Assembly: GCA_003225555.1 (NCBI GenBank)
Contig: QIAM01000059.1
Coordinates: forward strand, 1-64,000
DNA: 64,000 nucleotides
Direction: 5' to 3'
Source of the DNA: Acidobacteriota bacterium
Lineage (GTDB): Bacteria > Acidobacteriota > Terriglobia > Terriglobales > Acidobacteriaceae
The notes below the pieces were generated by a model. That model searched no databases, was not told the DNA's origin, and was given only the letters and a program-made list of their open reading frames with translations. The position numbers and the translations under genes were made by a program. Below, piece by piece: positions 52,275 to 61,183 of the stretch. Numbering within the stretch: the stretch's first letter is position 1; every line of letters begins with the position of its first letter.

Positions 52275-53687
52275 CTAGTCTTCCACGAGCGGCGCCGTCA
52301 TCTCCTGCGATGGCCCTCCGCCCGACATAGCCTGCGCCACAATCAACTGACGCGCCTCCACGCGAATCTTGGGCAGTTGGACAGAGAACCACCATGCGCC
52401 CGCCAGTGAGGCCAGTCCTCCAATCGCAACGGTGAGCGGCGCTCCCACCCGATCCGACAGCGCCCCACCCAGCAGCGCGCCAATCGGGGCCAGGCCCATA
52501 AACATCATCGAATAAACAGCCATCGCGCGCCCGCGCATCGCGTCCGGCACCATCACCTGAATCAGCGTGTTCGACGATGCCATCTGCAACATGATGAAGT
52601 ACCCCACCGGCAGAAGCAGGACCACTGACAGCCAGAACGACCGTGACAGCGCAAACAGCATCATGCTCACCCCAAACCCCGCGCAACACACCGTCACCCA
52701 TCGCCCCAGCCCTTTCACTCCCGAGCGCACAGCCAAAGTCAGCGCACCCAGCAACGCTCCCACACCCGTGGCACCCATGAGGATGCCCAGCCGCACGGCC
52801 CCCAAATCCCGCGACCCGATCAGCGAGGCAAACTCCTGCCCGCCACTGTGCAGAATGCGGTCCGCAAAAATCGGCATCAGCACCACGTACGGCATCCCGG
52901 TGATGCTGACCAGCCCCAGCAGCAGCAGCAATGCCCGAATGGGCGCCGTGCGGCGGATGAACTGGAATCCCTCAATGATGTGCTCCAGCGGCGACACATG
53001 CCGCGAAACTCTGGATGGAGCGTGCACATTCATCATCAGCAGCCCGATAATTACAGCGATATAACTCACGCCATTGGCGAAAAAGCACCACCCTTCTCCT
53101 AGTTTGGCCACCAGAATTCCCGCGACCGCGGGCCCGATTACGCGTGCCCCATTGAACATGGAAGAATTGAGCGCGATCGCATTCATCAGGTCTTCCTTGC
53201 CCACCATGTCGACCAGAAAAGCCTGGCGTGCCGGAATATCGAACGCGTTTACAACACCGAGCAGCGCGGCCAGTACGAAAATCAGCCAGACCCGACCTTC
53301 AATCTCGTGAGAAAGAGTGAGAGCCGCCAGGACAAACGCCAGCAACATCGAGGCAACTTGCGTGCCGATGACCACCCGCTGCCGGTTAAAACGATCGGCA
53401 ATGATCCCTCCAATGGGCGCAAACAAGAAAACCGGAATCTGGCTGGCAAAACCCACAGCCCCAAGCTTCAAACCCGACCCGGTCAGCCGGTAGACGAGCC
53501 ACGACTGCGCCACGGTTTGCATCCACGTGCCGACCAGGGAGATCAGTTGTCCACTGAAGAAAAGCTGGAAGTTACGGTGCCGAAGCGCCCGTCCCGCCGT
53601 CCGCCACCGCGACGCGCGGCCAAAGGCCGTCGTCGGGCCAGCATCCGCGGGCGCCATACCATTCTCAGGAATCTTCGATTCAGCCAC
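52275..53687 (-). CDS. MFS transporter (EntS-like layout)
   Basis: The 470-residue protein has 12 predicted membrane segments, the typical start ALRHRNFQLFFSGQLISLVG with TWMQTVAQSWLVYRLTGSG, and ADRFNRQRVVIGTQ (the loop 2-3 MFS motif). It belongs to the EntS/macrolide-type exporters of the DHA3 group. Substrate unknown; it is not in an operon with a regulator. Confidence 0.87.
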   Translation of the reverse strand: MAESKIPENGMAPADAGPTTAFGRASRWRTAGRALRHRNFQLFFSGQLISLVGTWMQTVAQSWLVYRLTGSGLKLGAVGFASQIPVFLFAPIGGIIADRFNRQRVVIGTQVASMLLAFVLAALTLSHEIEGRVWLIFVLAALLGVVNAFDIPARQAFLVDMVGKEDLMNAIALNSSMFNGARVIGPAVAGILVAKLGEGWCFFANGVSYIAVIIGLLMMNVHAPSRVSRHVSPLEHIIEGFQFIRRTAPIRALLLLLGLVSITGMPYVVLMPIFADRILHSGGQEFASLIGSRDLGAVRLGILMGATGVGALLGALTLAVRSGVKGLGRWVTVCCAGFGVSMMLFALSRSFWLSVVLLLPVGYFIMLQMASSNTLIQVMVPDAMRGRAMAVYSMMFMGLAPIGALLGGALSDRVGAPLTVAIGGLASLAGAWWFSVQLPKIRVEARQLIVAQAMSGGGPSQEMTAPLVED

Positions 53688-53901
53688 TTTCGGTTATTGG
53701 ATGACACCGGATAGACTACGTACCACTATAACGTGGCCATCCTCTGAGCCGGACTCCCGACCCCGGACACCCCAATCAGCCGGGGGTCTCTGACCCATCC
53801 GGGTCGGGTGAAACATGTATTACTAACTTTGAACTTCTCCTGCAGCGTAAGTTCAGGTACAGTTGCCGTGCGCTCCCCCGGCGACTCAGGAACGACCCGT
53901 T

Positions 53902-54366
53902 ATGACCACTTCTCCAGTTCAGGTTGAACGCCGCGTCGGTCAAAGATTCCAGTTCCTTCTTCCGGTCTCCTTGCGCGAGTGTTCGAGCGGAGCCGAAGGT
54001 CTGGGCTTCACCCAGGACCTCAGTTCCCGCGGAATTTTTTTCTTTACGGAGGCCGCATTACACGAGGGAGCCGAGATCGAACTCACTCTCAACATGCCTT
54101 CCGAGATCACGCTCGGCGAGACCATGCGCGTGCGTTGCCGCGGCCGGATCTTGCGAGTGGTCAAGCGGTCTGACCCGGGCTTGCCGGAAGTTCCCGCTCA
54201 GAGCGAAACCCAGGTCGGAGTCGCGGTTCGCTTCGACGGATACGAGTACCTTTCCGAGTCCGCCGAAGTACCAACCACGTTCCAGCGTGTCGCTTCTCTG
54301 CACAGTCATAGCGAAGAAGAGCGTCCCTTACGAGGGCCAGTGCATGCTCCACCGGTCCCGAGTTAA
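53902..54366 (+). CDS. PilZ-domain protein (c-di-GMP binding motifs present)
   Basis: The 154-residue protein has both PilZ signature motifs: R11-VGQ-R15 (RxxxR) and D39-LSSRG (DxSxxG). The rest of the beta-barrel follows (GAEIELTLNMPSEI, RVRCRGRILRVVKR) and the C-terminus is disordered. It should bind cyclic di-GMP. I chose ATG 53902; the frame is open to 53863. A CpaE-like ATPase gene follows about 260 bases later. Confidence 0.87.
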   Translation: MTTSPVQVERRVGQRFQFLLPVSLRECSSGAEGLGFTQDLSSRGIFFFTEAALHEGAEIELTLNMPSEITLGETMRVRCRGRILRVVKRSDPGLPEVPAQSETQVGVAVRFDGYEYLSESAEVPTTFQRVASLHSHSEEERPLRGPVHAPPVPS

Positions 54367-54428
54367 GACCGTTTTCTGTAATCCCCCGGTGCCCCGGCCC
54401 GGCCTGCGGTTGGCAGGCTTTTGAGTCT

Positions 54429-54456
54429 TTTCAAAAACGGTGGTTTGCCTTACAAT
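54429..54456 (+). promoter_or_regulatory. Candidate promoter of the CpaE-like gene
   Basis: TTTCAA at 54429-54434 and TACAAT at 54451-54456 are 16 bases apart. They are about 170 bases upstream of the CpaE-like gene. The match is moderate. Confidence 0.3.
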
Positions 54457-54625
54457 GTTGCCTAATTTCGGGGCCTGGTCCCTTCAGGATTCTTCTTTGT
54501 GCGCCTCTCGTCAGTGTCGATAACCTTCGAGGCTTCGTGTCCGGAATTTTCGCGTGAATCGCGCGCAGGGATTGATGTGCTCGATTACCTAAGTCATTTG
54601 GCGGGAAGTAGGTTCTCTTTCTAAC

Positions 54626-55897
54626 ATGCAAACACCGAGAGAAATCAGCGAGAACCGCGCAATGCATGGGATCGCCGTAGCCCTCCTCTCCGAGGACGGA
54701 GAGCATTTATCCGCGCTGCAGAACCGCCTGGAAGCTACACGCCTGGGGCATTCCGTATTCAGTCATGCCGGTTTTCCGGTTAGTCCGACCGACTCAATTC
54801 TCCGTCAGGTTCAGGAATCCCGCGCCGAAGTTGTCATCGTCGACATATCCGCGAAAGATCCAAAGCGCGCCATCACTGCCATCGAACTGATTCGCGCCAC
54901 AACCCTTCAGATCGCTATTTTCGCCAACGGCGAGATGACTCAGCCCGCTTCCATTGTCGCCAGCATGCGCGCCGGAGCCGGCGAGTATTTGGACAATAAC
55001 GGCGGATCCGAAGCCCTGCTGGAGGCTCTCACGCGCTTCAGCTCAACTCGCACGCGCGCCCGTGGCACCGCCGGGAAAGCTCGCATTTTCACTTTCTTAA
55101 GCGCCAAAGGAGGCGCCGGTTCGACCACGGCCGCCGTGAATACCGCGCTCGCCCTGCAACAGGCTCACGGCGACGTGGTACTCGTGGATTTCGCTCCCAT
55201 TGGCCACGCTTCTTTGCATCTGAATCTTCGCCCTCAGTTCGGCGTGCTCGATGCCCTGCAGAACCTTCACCGCCTCGATGTCTCTCTTCTCGATGGTTTG
55301 ATGACCACTACGAAAGAAGGCCTGCACCTTCTCGCCGGCCCGCAGCAGCCCTACCAGACTGAGCCAACGCCGGCTGAACTCGCGCGGCTTTTCGATCTGC
55401 TGGTGAACCACTACCGCTTCGTCATCGTCGACGCCTCCAGCCGCCTGGATCCCACGACGCACTTGCTCTCCGACCTGTCGAATGCCGTGCTCGTGGTGAC
55501 CCAAACCGACCTGGTGTCGCTATGGAGCGCCAGCCGCATCCACGCCTTCCTGGAGGAAGGCACAGGGCGCAATCGCATGCGGATGATTTTGAATCGGTAC
55601 AAGAAGATTCCCGGCTTCAGCGACGAAGACATCGAGAAAGCCACCAGTTGCAAGGTTTTGTGGAAGGTTCCAAACGCCTATAACGTGGTCTCGCCGGCAA
55701 TCGATCACGGTGCGCCGGTCGTCCTGCAGGAAGGTCCTGAGATCAGCCGCTCATTCCACGCCTTAGCCGCCGCTTTTGCTGAGGCCGTTGCCAATCCCGA
55801 TGGAAGTCTCGATCTGGTTTACAGTCAGGAAAAATCCGAAGCCAAGAAGAAACCGCTGGCTCGCCCCAACCTCTCGCCCCTTCGTGCCGGTCAGTAA
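54626..55897 (+). CDS. CpaE/TadZ-like ParA-family ATPase
   Basis: The 423-residue protein has a degenerate N-terminal receiver-like domain (to about residue 140) and a MinD/ParA-type ATPase with a deviant Walker A (SAKGGAGSTTAAVN, K161 to T168), then VVLVDFAPIGHASLHL and YRFVIVDASSRLDPTTH. This is the CpaE/TadZ layout that localises Flp/Tad pilus machinery. No other tad gene is in the window. ATG 54662 is an alternative start. Confidence 0.87.
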   Translation: MQTPREISENRAMHGIAVALLSEDGEHLSALQNRLEATRLGHSVFSHAGFPVSPTDSILRQVQESRAEVVIVDISAKDPKRAITAIELIRATTLQIAIFANGEMTQPASIVASMRAGAGEYLDNNGGSEALLEALTRFSSTRTRARGTAGKARIFTFLSAKGGAGSTTAAVNTALALQQAHGDVVLVDFAPIGHASLHLNLRPQFGVLDALQNLHRLDVSLLDGLMTTTKEGLHLLAGPQQPYQTEPTPAELARLFDLLVNHYRFVIVDASSRLDPTTHLLSDLSNAVLVVTQTDLVSLWSASRIHAFLEEGTGRNRMRMILNRYKKIPGFSDEDIEKATSCKVLWKVPNAYNVVSPAIDHGAPVVLQEGPEISRSFHALAAAFAEAVANPDGSLDLVYSQEKSEAKKKPLARPNLSPLRAGQ

Positions 55898-55987
55898 TCA
55901 CCCAATCCGAAAGTCCCTTGTCATTCCGAACCGCGCAGCGGAGAGGAATCTCTTACCTCAAAGCGGATTCTTGCCCGTACGCGGTTG

Positions 55988-56527
55988 CTAGTTCCTCGCC
56001 GCCGGCGCCGGCCCTGCATCCTGAGGAAACACTTTGAACAGTACGTCGCGTGTCTGGGAGCTGACTTTCTTGTCGACATCGGTTGAATTTTGGGTCAAAG
56101 TGCCCTTCAGCACGTAGTAAGCCTCGTCGCCCGGATTCTTTCCTTCCCCCCGCTCGATCGTCCCTTTGAACTCAAACCAAACGCCATGCACCGTGTCGGT
56201 GGTAAAGCTCAGTTTGTTCCCGTCGAGTTTCCCCGACTTGAAAAACTGATCGAGAAATGCCCCCTTGTCGCTCTGTCCCTCGCCATAACGCGAGATGAAT
56301 CCCGTGACATGCCCGTCGTCCTCCACGGTCACCTGGACGAACTCACCATCCTTAAGAAAGCTGTACATGCCGGAGAAGGCACGTCCGTCTTTAGGATCCG
56401 CTGCGGATCTGGATGCATTCTGATCGTTGGCACGGGGGGCCGGTGTGCCATCCTGCGCATAGAGCGTCAGATAGAACGCCGCAACGAACACAACCAGAAT
56501 CCCAACGATGGCGCGCAAGTTACGCAT
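55988..56527 (-). CDS. Secreted/periplasmic protein of unknown function
   Basis: The 179-residue protein has a signal-anchor-like N-terminus (AIVGILVVFVAAFYLTLYA) and a beta-rich body (GRAFSGMYSFLKDGEFVQV, DDGHVTGFISRYGEGQSDKG, GVWFEFKGTIERGEG). ATG 56525-56527 follows GAGG by ten bases. The same frame is open upstream to 57160 but runs antisense through the next gene. It is divergent to the TonB-like gene. No motif recognised. Confidence 0.7.
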   Translation of the reverse strand: MRNLRAIVGILVVFVAAFYLTLYAQDGTPAPRANDQNASRSAADPKDGRAFSGMYSFLKDGEFVQVTVEDDGHVTGFISRYGEGQSDKGAFLDQFFKSGKLDGNKLSFTTDTVHGVWFEFKGTIERGEGKNPGDEAYYVLKGTLTQNSTDVDKKVSSQTRDVLFKVFPQDAGPAPAARN

Positions 56528-56647
56528 AATGAATCGCCTCGCTCTCCATCGTACTACCATGTCCCTACTCACACGTCCGGCGTGGTGCCGTGCCCTTTCC
56601 CGTGCCCTCCCGGCTACCCCGCAGCGCCGTTTCCCATCTAACATAGG

Positions 56648-58390
56648 ATGATGCACGCTCCGGGCTCGGTCCAAGTGGAAGAAGCATCGTCGCAGACCTG
56701 GGTGCCCAACGTGCGCCTCCAGGTCGAACTCCCCCACTGGCATCAAACGTTCTTCAGCAACCTTCGGGATCTGATCACACCGTCTGAACTTCCTCCGCTC
56801 GAACTCAACTCTGCTCCCGCACCATTTTGGCACGACGTATTCGTGAAGCGCGGGCTGCCCTGGCGACGATTCGTGGAGTCGGCTGGATATCACGTTGTGG
56901 CGTTCGCCGTGCTCGTGTCGTTTACTCGGTTTCTCGAACTGCACCCGCAGCCCAGGGTGAATCCCACGTTCGAGCGTGCGCAGGTCATCTACTACCAACC
57001 CGCGGAATATCTGCCGCCACTCGATACGAGGCCGGCCGATCCTGCTCCGACCCAAAAGACCGATCCCGAATTCTCGCGACAGCCAATCATTTCGCTGCCG
57101 CCCGAGGCTGACAATCGATCGCAGACGGTCGTGACTCCACCAAACGTCAAGCTGAGGCAAGACGTGCCCTTACCGAACATGGTCGCCTGGTCGGATAAGC
57201 CCGAACTGCCAATCGCTCCAGCCCCGCTGGTTCCGGCGGCGAGCATCTCGCGCATCAGTCCCAAGCTGGAAACGTCGGTGGTTGCTCCGCCGCCCGACCT
57301 TCCCGCTACATCGAGGACGGCATTTCAAGCACCCGAGCCCGCCGTCATTGAACCGCCGCCGAGCGTCGCCATCACCTCAACCCGCCCGCCTGGAGAACTC
57401 AACATCGCCCGCACCAACGTGATTGCTCCAGCTCCGCAGCTCGCAATCGGCGAACAGCGCACCTTCCCCGGAGCCGCAACCGGACGGCGTGGGCTGGCGC
57501 CGCAAGTCGTTCCGCCGCCACCCTCGCTCGCGGGATCATCATCTTCCACAGCCGGAGGACGAGTGATCGCCCTCAATCTGCATCCCGCTGTGGGTGCCCC
57601 GGCAATCGCACCGCCAGGAAATCGCCGCGGCGCATTCGCAGCTACGCCCGAGGGCCATCCCGGAGCTTCAGGCAATCCAGGGTCTTCGTGGGAAAGCACT
57701 TCAGCGGGAACGAACGGCGCTGGCACGGGGAAGGGAAAAGGAGCTGGAAACAGAGGCGGATCGGGAAATGCAAGTAGCGGCCTTCCCGCGGGGCTCTACG
57801 TGGGCAGCGCAGCCGATCCTGCGGGGAGTGGACCGGTAGCCGGCAATCCAGTTCCGAAAAGTTCCGCCCCTGCGCCGTCGGTGAATCCCAAGCTGATGGC
57901 GAGCGTCCCACCGCCACGAGTCTCCAAGCTCCCGTCGCGCTCTCTACAGCCCGAAACTGACACGAAGCTCTCCGAACCCGAGCGCGCCGTCTTTGGCACT
58001 CGCAAGTTCTACTCACTCACTCTAAACATGCCGAACCTGAACTCATCAGGCGGAAGCTGGGTCATCCGTTTCGCGGAGCTGATGCAAAATTCGACCACCG
58101 ATCCCGGCAGTCTCTCCGCCCCCGCCGCAACTCGGAAAGTCGATCCCGCATATCCGCTAGAGCTGATGCGCCAGAATGTCGCCGGGGTAGTAATTCTTTA
58201 CGCAGTGATTCACGCTGACGGCAGGGTAGGAAATGTCCGGGTTTTGCGCGGCGTCGACGATCGCTTGGACCAGTTCGCCAGCCAAGCCCTTTCCCGATGG
58301 CAATTCGATCCCGCCACCAAGAACGGCTCTCCCGTCGACGTAGAGGCCACCTTTCAGATTCCGTTCCGGTCGGTGCGGCCGAACTTCTGA
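56648..58390 (+). CDS. TonB-family energy transducer with long Pro-rich linker
   Basis: The 580-residue protein has a single membrane segment (SAGYHVVAFAVLVSFTRFL at about 78-96), a Pro/Ala/Gly-rich periplasmic linker of about 350 residues and a C-terminal TonB domain (RKVDPAYPLELMRQNVAGVV, VIHADGRVGNVRVLRGVDDR, ALSRWQFDPATKNGSPVDV). Such proteins couple proton motive force to TonB-dependent receptors. No exbB/exbD genes lie nearby. Confidence 0.87.
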   Translation: MMHAPGSVQVEEASSQTWVPNVRLQVELPHWHQTFFSNLRDLITPSELPPLELNSAPAPFWHDVFVKRGLPWRRFVESAGYHVVAFAVLVSFTRFLELHPQPRVNPTFERAQVIYYQPAEYLPPLDTRPADPAPTQKTDPEFSRQPIISLPPEADNRSQTVVTPPNVKLRQDVPLPNMVAWSDKPELPIAPAPLVPAASISRISPKLETSVVAPPPDLPATSRTAFQAPEPAVIEPPPSVAITSTRPPGELNIARTNVIAPAPQLAIGEQRTFPGAATGRRGLAPQVVPPPPSLAGSSSSTAGGRVIALNLHPAVGAPAIAPPGNRRGAFAATPEGHPGASGNPGSSWESTSAGTNGAGTGKGKGAGNRGGSGNASSGLPAGLYVGSAADPAGSGPVAGNPVPKSSAPAPSVNPKLMASVPPPRVSKLPSRSLQPETDTKLSEPERAVFGTRKFYSLTLNMPNLNSSGGSWVIRFAELMQNSTTDPGSLSAPAATRKVDPAYPLELMRQNVAGVVILYAVIHADGRVGNVRVLRGVDDRLDQFASQALSRWQFDPATKNGSPVDVEATFQIPFRSVRPNF

Positions 58391-58433
58391 TCCAGATCCA
58401 GAATGGACTCCAACCAGCTGGAGAGATCCCGCA

Positions 58434-58496
58434 TCCGAGAGCCGAGAGCCGAGAGCCGAGAGCCGAGAGCCGAGAGCCGAGAGCTGAGAGCTGAGA
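58434..58496. repeat. 7-base tandem repeat (GCCGAGA)
   Basis: Six perfect GCCGAGA units and two GCTGAGA units run from 58441 to 58496, with a partial unit before them. The array lies in the gap between the TonB-like and cyclase-like genes. As the genes converge here, it may be a slippage-prone terminator region. Confidence 0.9.
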
Positions 58497-58498
58497 AC

Positions 58499-60742
58499 CT
58501 ACCGCTTCGCCGCTTTCCCCTTCTCCAGCGCCGCATAAATCGCCGGATCAGCGCACACCTCGTAATATGATCGCTCCGTCCAGCCCTGTACGGAGAAGTC
58601 CGCAGGATCAACGCGCGGTACGCGGCTTTCCCGCACCACGATTTTCCGGAAGATATCTCGATCCACGGGCACCGTTCCGCTGAATAGCCGGTACTCGCCC
58701 TTGTCCGAGGAGGCGAACGAGGCCGGCAGCTTTACCTTGAGCGGCTCCAGCGAAATCTCCTGCTGCAACTTGCGGAACGCGGCGTCGTTCATGCGAATGC
58801 CGCTCAGGTTAAAGCTGAGAACCACGTCTTCGGGATTCCCGCCCGGCTCCGGATCTGCCGCCTGAAAGGCGTACACGTGGAATGGACCCGCTTGCGACTC
58901 CATCACCATGCGCGCGCGTTTGTTGCAGGAGGACAGGCGGTCACTCTCGTTTAACGCTTCGGAAATCATGATCTTGTGCTCGCCATCCATCAGATACAGA
59001 GGCGCGCTTTCCTGCAAAGTAATTCCAATCCCCAACTCCAGCGGAGGCATCCCGGAGCGCTGCACCAGTTCGTTATAGCCGCGCACGATCTCGATAATTT
59101 CCCGCGCCAGCACGCACGCCCGGCTGACACCCAGCCCAGGCTCACCTTCGCGCTCGAGAATCGCCAGGATGATAGCGTCCCCCTCCAGAAAAACCTTCTG
59201 AGCGCTGTACTTGCCCAGCAACTTGTTCACTGGATCGTAAAAATTCAAGCTGAAATACGACGCGGGATTCAACCCTTTATCCGTCAAGGTTCGCGTCAAA
59301 CGGGTGGAATCCCTCACATCCGCCTTCAGAACCACGTGGCGCAAGACCCGCTCTGCCTCGGGCTCCTGCTGCTCCTCCGGCAACACAAACTCGTAGAGAG
59401 TACCGTTCACCCGCGATAGTTCCCGCAACCGTTCGTTCCCGACCAGGTTTACCGCGTCGAGTGCGGCGTTAAGGGTCTCCAGCCGCCGCAAATCACGGTG
59501 ATAAAGAAAGAAGTCGTGCAGGAACCGCGCCGCTATTTTTGCTCTCTCCGTCCCGCGGCAGGCCGCCACCTTGGCCACCGCCGTGTAAAGACTGGTGGGC
59601 GAAAGGCGCCCGTGCTCCTGAACCATGCGCTCAACCCGATCGCATTCCGCCCGGTCGATCAGAGCGTTCTTCAGCTGCTGGGGATTGATGCGCGGTGCGT
59701 ACTCGCCGAGCAGCGGCACCACGTGATACGAAGCGATCACATTTTCCATCACGGCTTCATCTTCCAGCAGCCGCACCCATGTCGCCAGCCGCTCTTGTTG
59801 AGCGAAGCCTTCGTCGCTGGATTCGTCCGGTGTTCCACTGCCCACGATGGCCCGGGCATTCTCGGGCACGGTCATCCAGCCATCAATCGCCTCGCCCGAC
59901 GTTTCTTCTCCATAGACCGAGCGCAGAAATACCGAGACGATCTCGCGCAACCTTCCGTACCGGTCGGAATCGCGGTCCCAGTTGCCCAGCATCACGTAGT
60001 GCTCGGCACACAGGTAGTCGTCGCGCCCGTCGTCGGAAAACGCGAGCCGGTTCACAAACAAGGCATACGTATCCGCATCCGGCCCAGCTTCACGTCCGCC
60101 AAAAAGAGACCGGCGCGTCCGCGCCAGCGTTCCCTTTTCGACCTCGCGCAGCGTCTCGAACAGGTCCTGCCCGGTCTTGCGCAGGATGATCTTCTTGCGT
60201 ACCTGGAACGTTCCCAGACGTTCCCCATGTTCCAGTGCTTTTTGCTGGCGGCTGCCGTCGTAGCCCTTGAGCTGGACGCGACAGCGCTCCAGCACCTGCG
60301 CGAACTGCTGGTTCATCTCCGTGCGCAGAAACTTCATGACCGCGAGCCGTGCCAGCAAATCGACCGCGACCTTCCCTTCCCTCTTTGCCCGGTTCAGCGC
60401 AGCCACGTGCAGTTCGCCGAGCACGGCCTTCCACTCGGCGGGCTCGCTCTTCGCGCGGGCTGTTCCCGCTTGTTGCCTCATCCATGACGGGGCTCGTGAA
60501 GCGGCTGCGCTGGCCGCTTCTGCGGCAAGCAAGCCTTCCAACTCTCCATGCCGTGCAATCAATTTCGCAATTTGTACCCGGGCCGCCTCGGCAAAACGAC
60601 TACTCAAGACGACGTCATGCCGCAGGTTGTCTACACCAACGGTAAGCCCCTCGAGCGAGACCGATGGCGTCGATGACGACAACTCCGGCGGCGCCGGTTG
60701 GTCCGGCGCCCCGCCGAGGCGAAAGATGGGAATTCTTGGCAT
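58499..60742 (-). CDS. Large protein with a divergent class III cyclase-like domain
   Basis: The 747-residue protein has an N-terminal helical region of about 450 residues without a recognised domain. It then has a region like class III adenylate/guanylate cyclases at about 468-660: KADVRDSTRLTRTL (D475), VFLEGDAIILAI (D522), LGIGITLQESAPLYL and ISEALNESDRLSS. The metal Asp positions are plausible but the residues around them depart from the catalytic consensus. Function unknown; a signalling or toxin-like role is possible. Confidence 0.65.
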   Translation of the reverse strand: MPRIPIFRLGGAPDQPAPPELSSSTPSVSLEGLTVGVDNLRHDVVLSSRFAEAARVQIAKLIARHGELEGLLAAEAASAAASRAPSWMRQQAGTARAKSEPAEWKAVLGELHVAALNRAKREGKVAVDLLARLAVMKFLRTEMNQQFAQVLERCRVQLKGYDGSRQQKALEHGERLGTFQVRKKIILRKTGQDLFETLREVEKGTLARTRRSLFGGREAGPDADTYALFVNRLAFSDDGRDDYLCAEHYVMLGNWDRDSDRYGRLREIVSVFLRSVYGEETSGEAIDGWMTVPENARAIVGSGTPDESSDEGFAQQERLATWVRLLEDEAVMENVIASYHVVPLLGEYAPRINPQQLKNALIDRAECDRVERMVQEHGRLSPTSLYTAVAKVAACRGTERAKIAARFLHDFFLYHRDLRRLETLNAALDAVNLVGNERLRELSRVNGTLYEFVLPEEQQEPEAERVLRHVVLKADVRDSTRLTRTLTDKGLNPASYFSLNFYDPVNKLLGKYSAQKVFLEGDAIILAILEREGEPGLGVSRACVLAREIIEIVRGYNELVQRSGMPPLELGIGITLQESAPLYLMDGEHKIMISEALNESDRLSSCNKRARMVMESQAGPFHVYAFQAADPEPGGNPEDVVLSFNLSGIRMNDAAFRKLQQEISLEPLKVKLPASFASSDKGEYRLFSGTVPVDRDIFRKIVVRESRVPRVDPADFSVQGWTERSYYEVCADPAIYAALEKGKAAKR

Positions 60743-60914
60743 TCTCTTCGCGAAAGACTTGTCTCGGAAGTCGCTGATTTAAAACGTACATATCGAAGCT
60801 AGCATGTCATCAACGGCACACCAAAGTTACGTAGGTTATGGGGGACAAGACGAGTGCTGTTGCGCCGCAATAATCGCGCGTTTGGATGGCTCTTGCCAAA
60901 CTTCCTGCTTGTAT

Positions 60915-60935
60915 TGTGACACAATTTGTGTCACA
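60915..60935 (+). promoter_or_regulatory. Perfect palindromic operator of the toxin-antitoxin pair
   Basis: TGTGACACA (60915-60923) and TGTGTCACA (60927-60935) are perfect 9-base inverted arms around ATT. The site ends ten bases before the antitoxin ATG, where autoregulatory sites usually are. Confidence 0.7.
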
Positions 60936-60945
60936 GCCAATAGCA

Positions 60946-61183
60946 ATGCCTTCCATCAACATGCGCGAACTGCGCGACACACGCCGTCTGAAGGCTTGGC
61001 TGCGTGCCGGCAAAACGATCGAGCTTCGTGAACGTCAGGATGTTGTCGCTGGCATGGTTCCGGCGCAGCGGCCTGCCCGCCCTGAACGGTGGCCCGACTT
61101 TGCGCACCGGCGCCAAAAGATTTTTGGGCAAACGAGTCGTATCCGGAGCTGACCTGGTGATCGAGGAGCGGGGCCGCTTTTGA
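60946..61183 (+). pseudogene. Phd/YefM-type antitoxin with a C-terminal frameshift
   Basis: From ATG 60946 the frame reads MPSINMRELRDTRRLKAWLR, GKTIELRERQDVVAG and PERWPDFAHRRQKIFG, typical of small antitoxins with an N-terminal DNA-binding fold. It then leaves phase near 61121-61128 (TTTTTGGGCA). One base less gives GKRVVSGADLVIEERGRF ending at TGA 61181-61183, which overlaps the toxin start. As read, the frame ends at 61152 and would lose the toxin-binding tail. Confidence 0.65.

Noticed and set aside
56528-57160. Upstream extension of the 55988-56527 gene to 390 residues
   Set aside because: The extension crosses the divergent promoter region and runs antisense through the TonB-like gene; a signal peptide and ribosome binding site mark the start at 56527.
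58434-58496. CRISPR array
   Set aside because: The units are 7 bases without spacers; this is a simple tandem repeat and no cas gene is nearby.
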